Assembly: GCF_033842475.1 (NCBI RefSeq)
Contig: NZ_JAWXYB010000018.1
Location: 1,347,501 to 1,411,500 of the forward strand
Length of the DNA stretch: 64,000 nt
DNA from: Acidiphilium acidophilum
GTDB taxonomy: Bacteria > Pseudomonadota > Alphaproteobacteria > Acetobacterales > Acetobacteraceae
Direction of reading: 5' to 3'
This document shows positions 1 through 10,335 of the stretch, piece by piece (position 1 is the first letter of the stretch; each line of letters begins with the position of its first letter). The notes under the pieces are model-generated. The model did no database searches. It was not told the DNA's origin and saw nothing but the letters and a program-made list of their open reading frames with translations. The position numbers and the translations under genes are program-made.

Positions 1-725
1 GAGCCGGCGAGGGCGCGGGTGAAGCTGTGGATGCCGCCTTTGGTCATGGTGTAGTCGATGATGGTGGAATTGCCCATCAGCGCGGTGACCGAGCCGGAAT
101 TGACGATGGCCGCGCCCTCGCCCATGTGCGGCAGGCAGGCCTGGGCCATGTGGAAATAGCCGTAGAGATTGGTTTTGATGGTCAGGTCGAAATGCTCCTC
201 GGTGAGGTCTTCGAAGCGGCTGACATGCATCTGAAAGGCGGCGTTGTTCACCAGGATGTCGATTTTGCCGAAGGCCTCGACCACTTTGGCCACGGCGTCG
301 AAACAGGATTTGCGGTCGGTCACGTCGCCGGCGATGGTGAGGACGCGCTGGCCTTCGGCCTCGATCGCGGCTTTGACCACGTCGGCGTCTTCCTGTTCGT
401 GGGCGAGGTGGAGGATGGCGACATCGGCCCCTTCGCGGGCGAACAGGATGGCGACGGCGCGGCCGATGCCGGAATCGCCTCCGGTGATGATCGCGACGCT
501 GCCGGCGAGCTTGCCGGAGCCTTTCCAGTAGGGGGCGTCGTACATCGGCGCGAGGCTCTGGCCGGTTTCGATGCCGGGTTTCGATCGGGATTCATCGGGG
601 AAGGGCGGTTCGGGGTAGCGGCGGGCGCCGGCCTGCATGGCGCCCTGCATTTCGATCGGCGGGCGCGCCTTGTCGGCGTCGCGGACTTGCTGTTGGATCG
701 CTTTCTGGCGGGCGGTGACGTCCAT
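1..725 (-). CDS. SDR family oxidoreductase, cut by the left window edge
   Basis: NAD(P)-dependent short-chain dehydrogenase of the long-N-terminus type often annotated as glucose 1-dehydrogenase-like or YghA-like. About 241 codons are visible and the C-terminus lies outside the window. The Rossmann motif TGGDSGIG is at residues 81-88, a VNNAA segment follows near residue 165, and the catalytic Tyr-Lys pair is in DYTMTKGG. The ATG at 723-725 is preceded by AAGGAG seven bases upstream, which decides the start. The roughly 75-residue leader before the Rossmann fold (ending APMYDAPYWKGSGKL) is characteristic of this subgroup. It is divergent from the SMP-30 lactonase gene, which hints at linked carbohydrate oxidation. 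The substrate cannot be read from sequence. Confidence 0.9.
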   Translation of the reverse strand, partial: MDVTARQKAIQQQVRDADKARPPIEMQGAMQAGARRYPEPPFPDESRSKPGIETGQSLAPMYDAPYWKGSGKLAGSVAIITGGDSGIGRAVAILFAREGADVAILHLAHEQEDADVVKAAIEAEGQRVLTIAGDVTDRKSCFDAVAKVVEAFGKIDILVNNAAFQMHVSRFEDLTEEHFDLTIKTNLYGYFHMAQACLPHMGEGAAIVNSGSVTALMGNSTIIDYTMTKGGIHSFTRALAG

Positions 726-867
726 GATCGGGCTCCTTGAATGATGGTTGCCAAGTTGGGAAGGATGGGGAAATGCTTCAAATGAAAAGGCGGCAATCAG
801 GAAGGTTGACGGGCAGGATTGGCGCGTCCGGGCGTTGCGGGGTGCGGCTTTGCATGGTGGGGGCGCG

Positions 868-1812
868 ATGAGCGGGTGGGTTCCGGCGTCGCGTTATCCT
901 GATCCGGCGATCGAGACGCTCGATCCGTCATTCGCGAAATACCGGCTGTTCAATGCGGCGGTGGAACGGATTGCGGCCGGGATGCGCTGGTGCGAGGGGC
1001 CGGTGTGGTTCGGGGATGGGCGATATTTGCTGTGGAGCGACATTCCGAACGACCGGATCATGCGGTGGGATGAGACCGATGACAGCGTTTCGGTGTTTCG
1101 CGAGGGCGGGTTCGCCAATGGCAATACCCGCGACCGGCAGGGGCGGCTGGTGACGTGCGAGCACGGCGGGCGGCGGGTGGTGCGGACGGAGTATGACGGG
1201 TCGCTGACCGTGCTGGCGGATCGGTTCGAGGGCAGGCGGTTGAATTCGCCCAATGATGTGGTGGTGAAATCGGATGGCAGCATCTGGTTCACCGATCCGC
1301 CGTTCGGGTTGGGGTCGGATTACGAGGGGCGGATCGCGCGTGCGGAACTCGGGGCCCATGTGTATCGGATCGACGGGGGGAACGGGGCGGTCACGCTGGT
1401 GGCGGATGATGTGCTCGGGCCGAACGGGCTTGCGTTTTCGCCCGATGAGCGGCGGCTTTATATTGTGGAGTCGCGCGGGGTGCCGCATCGGCGCATCCTT
1501 GTGTTCGATGTGACGGGGGAGGGTGCGATCGGCAACGGGCGGGTGCTGATCGATGCCGGGACGGAGGGGACGCCGGACGGGATACGCTGCGATGTGGATG
1601 GCAATATCTGGGCGGGGTGGGGGATGGGCAGCGCGGCGCTCGACGGGGTGATGATATTCAACCCGGACGGCGCGGCGATCGGGCGGATCGCGCTGCCGGA
1701 ACGCTGTGCGAATGTGTGCTTCGGCGGGCGGCATCGCAACCGGCTGTTCATGGCGTCCAGCCGGTCGCTCTATGCGCTTTATGTCAATGCCGCGGGGGTG
1801 CCGGGTGGGTGA
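868..1812 (+). CDS. SMP-30/gluconolactonase/LRE family protein
   Basis: Six-bladed beta-propeller lactonase of 314 residues if started at the ATG at 868 (MSGWVPASRYPDP). An in-frame upstream start at 748 would add 40 residues that do not look like a family N-terminus. Family signatures visible are EGPVWFGDGRYLLWSDIPND near the start, NSPNDVVVKSDGSIWFTDPP, LGPNGLAFSPDERRLYIVES and GTPDGIRCDVDGNIW; they carry the metal-binding Glu, Asn and Asp residues of the family. It probably hydrolyses a sugar lactone to the aldonate. It is flanked by two SDR genes on the opposite strand, consistent with an oxidise-then-open-lactone route, but that link is inferred. No signal peptide, so cytoplasmic. Confidence 0.88.
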   Translation: MSGWVPASRYPDPAIETLDPSFAKYRLFNAAVERIAAGMRWCEGPVWFGDGRYLLWSDIPNDRIMRWDETDDSVSVFREGGFANGNTRDRQGRLVTCEHGGRRVVRTEYDGSLTVLADRFEGRRLNSPNDVVVKSDGSIWFTDPPFGLGSDYEGRIARAELGAHVYRIDGGNGAVTLVADDVLGPNGLAFSPDERRLYIVESRGVPHRRILVFDVTGEGAIGNGRVLIDAGTEGTPDGIRCDVDGNIWAGWGMGSAALDGVMIFNPDGAAIGRIALPERCANVCFGGRHRNRLFMASSRSLYALYVNAAGVPGG

Positions 1813-1818
1813 GCGGGG

Positions 1819-2568
1819 TCAGTAGGTGGCGCGGCCGCCTGAGATGTCGAACACGCCGCCGGTGCTGAACGAACATTCGCGCGAGGCGAGGAAGCAGATC
1901 AGCGAGGCCATTTCCTCGACGGTGCCGAACCGGCCCATCGGGATTTTCGAGAGCATGAAGTCGATGTGCTCCTGGGTCATCTGGTCGAAAATGGCGGTCC
2001 TGACGGCGGCGGGGGTGACGCAGTTGACCGTGATGCCGGTTTTCGCGAGCTCCTTGCCGAGGGATTTGGTCAGGCCGATCACCCCGGCCTTCGAGGCGCT
2101 GTAGGCGGATGCGTTGGGGTTGCCCTCCTTGCCGGCGATCGAGGCGATGTTGACGATGCGGCCGGTATTGGCTTCGAGCATGCGTTTCACCACCGCCTTG
2201 TTGGTGATGAACATGCCGATCAGGTTGATTTCGATGACCTGGCGCCAGGCATCGGTCTCGTAGGTCCATGTCGTCGTGTTGGGGCCGGTGATGCCGGCGC
2301 TGGCCACCAGGATGTCGATGCTGCCGAAGGTGGCGTGGGTGGTGCTGGCTGCCTGTTCGACGGAGGCTTCGTCGGTGACATCGACGGTGAAGCCGATCGC
2401 GGCATCGCCGAGGGTGGCGCGGGCGGCGGCGATGGCGGCGTGGTCGCGGTCCCAGATGGCGACGCGGCCGCCTTCGGCGATGATGCGGTGCGCGACGGCA
2501 TGGCCGATGCCGGCGGCGCCCCCGGTGATGACGGCGGATTGGCCTTCGAAGCGGTTCTGTTGGGTCAT
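1819..2568 (-). CDS. SDR family oxidoreductase (FabG-like)
   Basis: Classical short-chain dehydrogenase of 249 residues, full length for the family. It has the cofactor motif TGGAAGIG near residues 16-23, VASAGI in the place of NNAG, the catalytic Ser in NIASIAGKEGN and the Tyr-Lys pair in AYSASKAG. The Asp in AIWDRDHA after beta-2 suggests preference for NAD(H). The gene converges on the SMP-30 lactonase with only 6 bases between stops. FabG itself is unlikely because no acyl-carrier or fab gene is near; sugar or sugar-acid dehydrogenases of this type are common beside lactonases. Substrate not determinable. Confidence 0.9.
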   Translation of the reverse strand: MTQQNRFEGQSAVITGGAAGIGHAVAHRIIAEGGRVAIWDRDHAAIAAARATLGDAAIGFTVDVTDEASVEQAASTTHATFGSIDILVASAGITGPNTTTWTYETDAWRQVIEINLIGMFITNKAVVKRMLEANTGRIVNIASIAGKEGNPNASAYSASKAGVIGLTKSLGKELAKTGITVNCVTPAAVRTAIFDQMTQEHIDFMLSKIPMGRFGTVEEMASLICFLASRECSFSTGGVFDISGGRATY

Positions 2569-2644
2569 GGTTTCCGTCCCTTATCGATGATGGACAGGGA
2601 TAACACTTCGGGATCGGTTTGTCTTGGCCGGACGGGATGCCGGC

Positions 2645-3598
2645 TCAGGCGCGGGGGTGGGATTTCTGCCAGACCGAGATGAGCTGGGCGGTGTCGATAT
2701 CGGTGTAGCGCTGGGTGGTGGAGAGGCTGGCGTGGCCGAGGAGTTCCTGGATCGAGCGGAGATCGGCCCCGGCGGCGAGGAGGTGGGTGGCGAAGGAGTG
2801 GCGCAGGGCGTGGGGGGTGGCGTGTTCGGGCAGGCCGTTGGCGCGGCGGAAGTTTCGGAGATGGCGCTGGACCACACCGGCGTTGAGCCGCGCGCCGCGG
2901 GCCCCGAGGAAGAGGGGCGATTGCGGGGCGGCGGCGGGGTGGATGCGTCGCCATGCGGCGAGAGCTTCGCGCACGGTGGCGAGGAGGGGAACGATGCGTT
3001 GCTTGCCACCCTTGCCGCGCACGATCAGGGGCGTGGCCTCGGGCGGGAGGTCGGCGATGTTGAGCGACAGGGCTTCGTCGATCCGCAATCCGGCGCCGTA
3101 GAGCAGGGCCATCAGCGCGGTGTCGCGGATGGCGAGGGCGGTGGTGGCGGCATCATCGCCGATCGCGGTGACGACGGATTTCGCATCGGGGGTGGTGAGG
3201 GCGCGGGGCAAAGGTTTGCGGGCACGCGGGGTGAGGCTGAGGCCGGGGGCTGGGTTGGCGATGCCGTGGCGGAGGTGCAGATAGCGGTAGAAGCTGCGGA
3301 TCGCCGCGAGTTTTTTGGCACGGGTGGCGTTGCCGACGCCGTTCGTCGCGATGCGGGCGAGGTGGCTGCGCAGGTCGGTGAGGGTGAGGGCCGCGAGGTC
3401 GGCTGCGGTGGGTTCGGCGCCGAGATGGGCGGTGAGGAAGCCGAGGAATTCGGCGAGGTCGCCGCCATAGGTGATGATGGTTTTGGGAGCGGCGCGGCGT
3501 TCACTGGCCAGATAGGCCAGGAACGCCGCGCGCAGATCCTCCGCTGGCGTGTCCGCCGCCGCTGGGGCCGCGTCAGTGCTTGGTGGCGAGACCGACAT
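2645..3598 (-). CDS. xerC: Tyrosine recombinase XerC
   Basis: Site-specific tyrosine recombinase of 317 residues that would act at dif to resolve chromosome dimers with XerD. The SAM-like N-terminal domain covers about residues 20-115 and the catalytic domain about 135-310. Catalytic residues are complete: Arg172 in GAGLRIDEAL, Lys in RGKGGKQR, His263 and Arg266 in HALRHSF, His289 in LLGHASL and the nucleophile Tyr298 in TTQRYTD. The start lies 26 bases inside the end of exbD, so translation is probably coupled to the ABC/ExbBD operon. Chromosomal XerC is favoured over a phage integrase because of the XerC-type length and the absence of phage genes nearby. Confidence 0.93.
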   Translation of the reverse strand: MSVSPPSTDAAPAAADTPAEDLRAAFLAYLASERRAAPKTIITYGGDLAEFLGFLTAHLGAEPTAADLAALTLTDLRSHLARIATNGVGNATRAKKLAAIRSFYRYLHLRHGIANPAPGLSLTPRARKPLPRALTTPDAKSVVTAIGDDAATTALAIRDTALMALLYGAGLRIDEALSLNIADLPPEATPLIVRGKGGKQRIVPLLATVREALAAWRRIHPAAAPQSPLFLGARGARLNAGVVQRHLRNFRRANGLPEHATPHALRHSFATHLLAAGADLRSIQELLGHASLSTTQRYTDIDTAQLISVWQKSHPRA

Positions 3599-3977
3599 CG
3601 GTGATGCCGGATTTCCGCACCGAGTTCATCACCTGCATGATGCGCTCGTATTTCACCGATTTGTCGCCCGCGATGATCACGTCGATCTTTTTCTTGGTGT
3701 CGTACAGGCCGGTCAGGTAGGTGGTCAGCCCCGCGCGGGTGATCGACTGATTCTTGACGTGCAGGCCGCCGTTGGGGTCGATCATGATGACGATCTGGGT
3801 GGGCTTCAGCTCGTTGGCGGTCGAGGCGCCGGGGAGCTGGAGCTTGACGCCGGAATCGGGGATCATTTTCAGCACGATCATGACGAAGAACACCAGGAGA
3901 AACATCATGATGTCGATCATCGGGACGATTTCGAGCCGGGGTCGGCTGCGCTCCTGAGGGTGACGTCTGTGGCGCAT
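3573..3977 (-). CDS. exbD: ExbD/TolR family biopolymer transport protein
   Basis: Inner-membrane proton-channel partner of ExbB, 134 residues, normal length. After a basic N-terminus there is one transmembrane helix near residues 17-37 (PMIDIMMFLLVFFVMIVL) with the essential Asp in MIDIMM, followed by a periplasmic domain. It starts two bases after the exbB stop and overlaps the start of xerC. With ExbB it would couple proton flow to TonB. The TonB and two receptors encoded 9-13 kb upstream on the same strand are the natural partners, so ExbD is favoured over TolR. Confidence 0.92.
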   Translation of the reverse strand: MRHRRHPQERSRPRLEIVPMIDIMMFLLVFFVMIVLKMIPDSGVKLQLPGASTANELKPTQIVIMIDPNGGLHVKNQSITRAGLTTYLTGLYDTKKKIDVIIAGDKSVKYERIMQVMNSVRKSGITDVGLATKH

Positions 3978-3979
3978 GA

Positions 3980-4654
3980 TCAGACCCCTGCGGCGGTGTA
4001 TTCGGCGGCGCGGGTCTGGGCCATCGTGCTCGTCGCGCCGTCGCTCAGGCCGCGGGTGTGGAAACGGTTGACCAGCATGACCTTGATCAGTTCAAGCTGC
4101 TGGGTGATGCGCTGGGCGATCGAGTTGAAGTAGTTGACGAAATAGACCGCGATGATCGCGATGAGCAGGCCGGCGCCGGTGGAGATCAGCGCATCCGCGA
4201 TGCCGCCGGTAACCTTGGCCGGGCCGCCGTGCTGGGAGAGCACGTTGAAGGCCTGGATCATGCCGATGATGGTGCCGAACAGGCCGAGCAGCGGGGCGAG
4301 GGTGACCGAGGTGTCGAGAATCCAGAGGCCGCGATTGACCCGGGGCATCGCGTCCATGATTTCCTCTTCGAGGTGGAAATCGAGCTCGTCGGCGGTTTCG
4401 CCGCGCGAGGCGAGGGCGGTGACGATGAGGTGGCCCTGAAGGGTCTTGCTGTTGGCTTCCGCGAGTTCGCGCAGGCCTTCGAGATTGCCGTAGCCGATCT
4501 CGCGGAGGCGGGCGTGGATGCGGCTGCCGGAATTGATGGTCTTTTTCAGCAGCCAGAGCCGCTCGAAGGCGACCACGAGGGTGATCAGCAGCAGCACGGG
4601 CATGACGGCGAGCAGGCCACCCGTGAGCAGGACAAGTCGGACAATTTCGTTCAT
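3980..4654 (-). CDS. exbB: MotA/TolQ/ExbB proton channel family protein
   Basis: ExbB-type polytopic protein of 224 residues. One N-terminal transmembrane helix (VLLLITLVVAFERLWLL, about residues 16-36) carries the conserved FERLW segment, followed by a cytoplasmic loop and two C-terminal helices (LAPLLGLFGTIIGMIQAF and ALISTGAGLLIAIIAVYFVN) with the conserved Thr and Gly positions of the channel. The ATG at 4654 has GGAG eight bases upstream. It follows the ABC ATPase gene by 32 bases, suggesting that an ABC importer and the TonB energiser are made together. Confidence 0.92.
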   Translation of the reverse strand: MNEIVRLVLLTGGLLAVMPVLLLITLVVAFERLWLLKKTINSGSRIHARLREIGYGNLEGLRELAEANSKTLQGHLIVTALASRGETADELDFHLEEEIMDAMPRVNRGLWILDTSVTLAPLLGLFGTIIGMIQAFNVLSQHGGPAKVTGGIADALISTGAGLLIAIIAVYFVNYFNSIAQRITQQLELIKVMLVNRFHTRGLSDGATSTMAQTRAAEYTAAGV

Positions 4655-4686
4655 CGGTTCATCTCCAGAGGCTGCGCGGTCGCGGT

Positions 4687-6566
<1,880 letters not shown>

Positions 6567-6570
<4 letters not shown>

Positions 6571-7454
6571 CGTGCGGCACCGAAGCGGGCGAGCAGGCCC
6601 TGGCCGATCAGGTTGGCGGCCATGATCGAGAGAAAGATCATCAGGCCGGCGGGCAGGATCATCCACCACGGGTCGAGCGCGATCAGGTTGAGGCCGGTTT
6701 GCAGCAGGCCGCCCCAGCTGGTGTAGGGCGGCTGGACGCCGAGGCCGAGGAAGCTCAGGCCGGAGAGGGCGAGCACCATGTCACCCACCAGGAAGGTTGC
6801 GTTGACCACGAGGATGGGGGCCATCACGCGCAGGATGTGGACGCGGGCGACGTACCAGGTGCCGCCGCCGAACTGGCGGGTGGCGAGGATGAAATCGCGG
6901 TTGCGCTGGGCGATCGCTTCGTTGCGGACGATGCGGGCGAGGCCGGGCCAGGAGGTGAGGCCGAGCAGCAGGATCAGTTCGAAATTGCCCGGCTGGAACA
7001 GGGCGGAGAAGAAGATCAGCACGACGAGGCCGGGGAGGGCCAGGATCGCATCGAGCACGCGCATCAAAACCTTGTCGATCCAGGAGGGGCTGAGGGCGGC
7101 GGCGAGGCCGTAGACGATGCCGAGGCCGAAGGTGAGGATGGCGGCGGGGATGCTGACGATGAGGGTGGCGTACCCGCCGGCGATCAGGCGCGCGAGTTCG
7201 TTGCGGCCGATCTGGTCGGTGCCGAGGGGGAATGTCGCACTCGGGCCCTGCAGGGCGTGATGGCCGTGGATGGCGTAGGGGCTGGCGGTGTAGAGATAGG
7301 GACCGAGCAGGCTGAAGCCGAGGATGAGGACGGCGAGCACCAGCCCGGTGACCAGCGTGCCGCGGTCGCCCAGCCACATGGCGGCGCGTTCGGCGGCGGA
7401 GCGGCGCAGTGCGCCGCCGGGGGCGGTGATGGCGGTGGCGAGTGAATTGCTCAT
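6567..7454 (-). CDS. ABC transporter permease, DppC-like
   Basis: Inner-membrane subunit of a family-5 (peptide/opine/nickel) ABC importer, 295 residues. An N-terminal cytoplasmic stretch leads into a first helix (GTLVTGLVLAVLILGFSLLG), then a periplasmic loop with the LGTDQIGRNELARLI motif, then five helices with the coupling segment RNEAIAQRNRDFILATRQFG. It overlaps the upstream permease stop by four bases and its own stop overlaps the ATPase start by four, a strongly coupled arrangement. Its partner is the DppB-like protein immediately upstream. Confidence 0.93.
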
Positions 7455-8404
7455 TCGAAGCGCTCCCTGGGGTCGAGCAGGCCGTTGACCAGATCCGCCA
7501 GCAAGTTGCCGATGACGGTGAGCGCGCCGATCAACAGGACGATGGCGGAGATGACCGGGTAATCCTGCGATAATGCGGATCGCCAGAGCAGGTAGCCGAG
7601 GCCGGGATAGTTGAAGACGGTTTCGACCAGGACCGAGCCCGCGAAAATGCCGGGAAAGGACAGGCCGAGAATGGTGACCAGCGGGCGCAGGGCGTTGCGC
7701 AGCACGTGCTTGAACAGCACGGCGCGGAAGGTGAGGCCCTTGGCCAGAGCGGTGCGGACGTAATCCTTGCCGAGTTCCTCATGCACCGAGGTGCCGAAAT
7801 AGCGCGACAGCCCGGCGACGCCGAGCAGGCCGACGGTGAGGACCGGCAGGATGAGGTGGCGCGCATAGTCCGGCAGGCCGGGGTTTTCGAGGCGGAGATT
7901 GGTGATGCCGCCGGTGGGCAGGACGCCCCATTTCACACCGAAATACAGGATGAACATGGTGCCGACGAAGAAGGTCGGCAGGGCATAGAGCGAGAGTTGG
8001 AGGGCGCCGATGACCCGGGCGGGCCAGCGCTCGTAGGTGACGCCCTGAAGCAGGCCGAGGCCGATCGAGAGGATCAGGGCGAGCAGGATGGCGCCGATAT
8101 AGAGGGCCAGGGTGTTCATCATGTAGTCGCCGACCAGTTGGGTGACCGGGCGGTTGAGCAGGTAGGAATAGCCGAGACGGCCCTGCAGCAGATGCCACCA
8201 CCAGATGACGTATTGCTTCCAGAGCGGGGCGGCGAGGCCGAGGCGGACGTTAAGCTCGTGCACGGCGGCGGGCGTCGCTTTCTGGCCGAGGATGGAATAG
8301 GCCGGACCGCCCGGGGTGGCGTGGGTCATGAAGAAGACGATGGTGATGAGGATCGCGAGCGACAGGAGAGCGGTCAGAAGGCGGTTGACGATCATGCGCA
8401 GCAT
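7451..8404 (-). CDS. ABC transporter permease, DppB-like
   Basis: The other transmembrane subunit of the importer, 317 residues from ATG at 8404 (MLRMIVNRLLTALLSLAIL). An in-frame extension to 8560 would overlap the binding-protein gene and lacks family character. The N-terminal helix, the family segment FFMTHATPGGP and the EAA-type loop GKDYVRTALAKGLTFRAVLFKHVLRNAL are present, and the C-terminus is DLVNGLLDPRERFE, as in DppB proteins. The start lies 10 bases after the binding-protein stop with GAAGG upstream. Confidence 0.93.
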   Translation of the reverse strand: MLRMIVNRLLTALLSLAILITIVFFMTHATPGGPAYSILGQKATPAAVHELNVRLGLAAPLWKQYVIWWWHLLQGRLGYSYLLNRPVTQLVGDYMMNTLALYIGAILLALILSIGLGLLQGVTYERWPARVIGALQLSLYALPTFFVGTMFILYFGVKWGVLPTGGITNLRLENPGLPDYARHLILPVLTVGLLGVAGLSRYFGTSVHEELGKDYVRTALAKGLTFRAVLFKHVLRNALRPLVTILGLSFPGIFAGSVLVETVFNYPGLGYLLWRSALSQDYPVISAIVLLIGALTVIGNLLADLVNGLLDPRERFE

Positions 8405-8414
8405 GGCGGAGCCT

Positions 8415-10127
8415 TCACGGTGAAGATGGCGCGACGTTATCCGCGACCTGCGAGGCGCAGTCCGGCGTGGTCCAATGGAGATATTGCGGCGACCAGCCAC
8501 CGGTGGGGCTGATGAACTTGCGGATGCCGCGCAGCCCTTTCCGGGCGAGCACGACGACACCGGTATCGTTCTGGAAAATGATCGGCTGTTGCTCGACCGC
8601 GTATTTCTCGTAGGCGTACAAGGCAGACAGGCCGGGCGTGGTTGTCACCGCGGCGAGAAGTTCGTCCATCTTTTTGTCGTTGTAGCCTTCCTGATTGTAG
8701 CTGCCTTTGGAGCCGAGTTGCGCGGCATCGGACGGGAAGCTGCCGAGCGACCATCCGAACGCCATGGCTTCCCATGTGAGAGGCCGGTAATCGAGCGCCA
8801 TCAACTGATTGAACGTGACCTGGCGGATCTTCATGTCGATGCCGACCGCGCGCAAATCCTGTTGCTGGATTTCGGTCCAGAGCGTCGAGGTGGTGCCGCC
8901 GGAGGGGGTCAGGAGGGTGAAGGCGAGTTTTTTTCCGTTCTTTTCCCGGATGCCGTCGGGGCCGGGCTTCCAGCCCGCTTCGTCGAGCAATTTGCGCGCC
9001 TTGGCCGGATCGTAGCCGATCGGATATTTTCCGGCCTTTTCCGATGGGGGCAGGAACGTGGAGGGGATGACCGGGATGGGGCCGTATTCCGGTTTGGAGG
9101 CGTCATGGAACAGGACATGGACCACCTGCTCCTGATTGATGGCATCTGCCATCGCTTGCCGGACCCTGACGTCGTGAAAGAAGGGCACGGCCGGGTTTTT
9201 GTAGTTCAACTGGATGAATTGGAAGCCGAAATTCGGCGTCATCTTGATCCGGCGCACGTCTTTCAATTTTGCGACGGCATTCCAGAGCGAGAACGGGAGG
9301 TTGCTGACATCCAGCGTGCCGCTCTGCATTCCCTCGATCTCCGATCCCGACGAGTGGAGGAATGTCATGATGAACCGGCGGATCTGCGATTTATGACCCT
9401 GGTAGGTCGGGTTGGGGGCGAATTCGATGAAGCGGCCCAGCTTGAATTTCACGAGCTGATACGGGCCATCGACCACCTTGAAGAATGCCGGATCGGACTG
9501 ATGACGCCACATCTGATTGATGGTGTATTTGCCCCAGGCATGGGCCGGGTAGGGCACGAACTGGGCGAGGCCGAGCAGTTCGAACCAGTCGGGATTGACC
9601 GGGTGCTTCAGGGTGACCGAAAACGTTTCCGGACCGAGAATATCGAATGATTTGATCAGGTTCGGAACACCGCCCGAATTATACCCGGGATAGGTCGGCC
9701 CGAGGCGCTTGATCAGGTCGTAGGTGAACTTGACGTCCCTGGTGGTCACCGGGCGGCCATCCGACCATTTCCATGGTTTCATGGTGACGGTGAAAACGGT
9801 GTTATTTTTCGAGACATCGATTTTGGTGGCGAGACTGCGGGGCCAAACGATTTTGTGGTCCCGGTTGATGTAGAGCAGCCCGTAATACATCAGACTGGAC
9901 GCCTCGCCGTTATAGGCGCTGCTGATCAGGAACGGGTTGAGCGAGGTGACGGAGGCCGGAGGGGTGCCGAGGCCGACGCCGGGGGGGACGATGACGGTGC
10001 CGCAGGCTTGCGGGGCGGCGGCGAGGGCGGGGAGGGGCAGAGAGAGGGCGGCGGCGAGGAGGCAGCGGCGCAGGCGGGTGAACCGGTTGTTCGTACCTGT
10101 CTGCACATGTGCTGGCCGCATGGTCAT
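8415..10127 (-). CDS. Family-5 extracellular solute-binding protein (peptide/opine type)
   Basis: Periplasmic binding protein of 570 residues from ATG at 10127 (MTMRPAHVQTG). An n-region with RFTRLRR, a hydrophobic core CLLAAALSLPLPALAAA and a cleavable Ala-rich end make a clear Sec signal peptide. The SBP_bac_5 core follows: LNPFLISSAYNGEASSLMYY, WSDGRPVTTRDVKFTYDLIK, DVRVRQAMADAINQEQVV and KARKLLDEAGWKPG. It delivers ligand to the permeases encoded directly downstream. Longer in-frame starts at 10148 and 10229 exist but have no good ribosome site. The ligand is not determinable; short peptides, opines or peptide-like chelates are the family range. Confidence 0.92.
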   Translation of the reverse strand: MTMRPAHVQTGTNNRFTRLRRCLLAAALSLPLPALAAAPQACGTVIVPPGVGLGTPPASVTSLNPFLISSAYNGEASSLMYYGLLYINRDHKIVWPRSLATKIDVSKNNTVFTVTMKPWKWSDGRPVTTRDVKFTYDLIKRLGPTYPGYNSGGVPNLIKSFDILGPETFSVTLKHPVNPDWFELLGLAQFVPYPAHAWGKYTINQMWRHQSDPAFFKVVDGPYQLVKFKLGRFIEFAPNPTYQGHKSQIRRFIMTFLHSSGSEIEGMQSGTLDVSNLPFSLWNAVAKLKDVRRIKMTPNFGFQFIQLNYKNPAVPFFHDVRVRQAMADAINQEQVVHVLFHDASKPEYGPIPVIPSTFLPPSEKAGKYPIGYDPAKARKLLDEAGWKPGPDGIREKNGKKLAFTLLTPSGGTTSTLWTEIQQQDLRAVGIDMKIRQVTFNQLMALDYRPLTWEAMAFGWSLGSFPSDAAQLGSKGSYNQEGYNDKKMDELLAAVTTTPGLSALYAYEKYAVEQQPIIFQNDTGVVVLARKGLRGIRKFISPTGGWSPQYLHWTTPDCASQVADNVAPSSP

Positions 10128-10222
10128 TCTTTGCTCTCGCCGATCCATGGAACGCTCGTCAAGCAGAAATACCGAGGCTTGCAAAGCGGAAATGCAAAAT
10201 AAGTTAAGGTTTGGAAAACAGT

Positions 10223-10279
10223 TTCGCACATGCGAAGGGAATTGAAATTTTCAATGCCGGGGCATGATGTTTTCATGCC
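10223..10279. promoter_or_regulatory. Cluster of three perfect palindromes upstream of the ABC operon
   Basis: Within 57 bases lie TTCGCA-CA-TGCGAA (10223-10236), ATTGAAA-T-TTTCAAT (10241-10255) and GGCATGA-TGTTT-TCATGCC (10261-10279). They sit about 95-150 bases upstream of the binding-protein start on the minus strand, where the operon promoter and operator should be. Any could be a repressor or activator site. No known operator consensus was recognised. Confidence 0.55.
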
Positions 10280-10288
10280 GAATCGCAC

Positions 10289-10316
10289 GAAAGGGTGGCA
10301 CGGATGCCACCCCTTC
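10289..10316 (-). terminator. Terminator hairpin after the first TonB-dependent receptor
   Basis: Twelve-base arms (GAAAGGGTGGCA and TGCCACCCCTTC, one mismatch) around a four-base loop, 20 bases after the receptor stop on the minus strand. The run of T after the stem is short (TTTC), so it may act with Rho or as an mRNA 3' end. Confidence 0.6.
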
Positions 10317-10335
10317 GGCAGCCTCGTTCAGGTGA

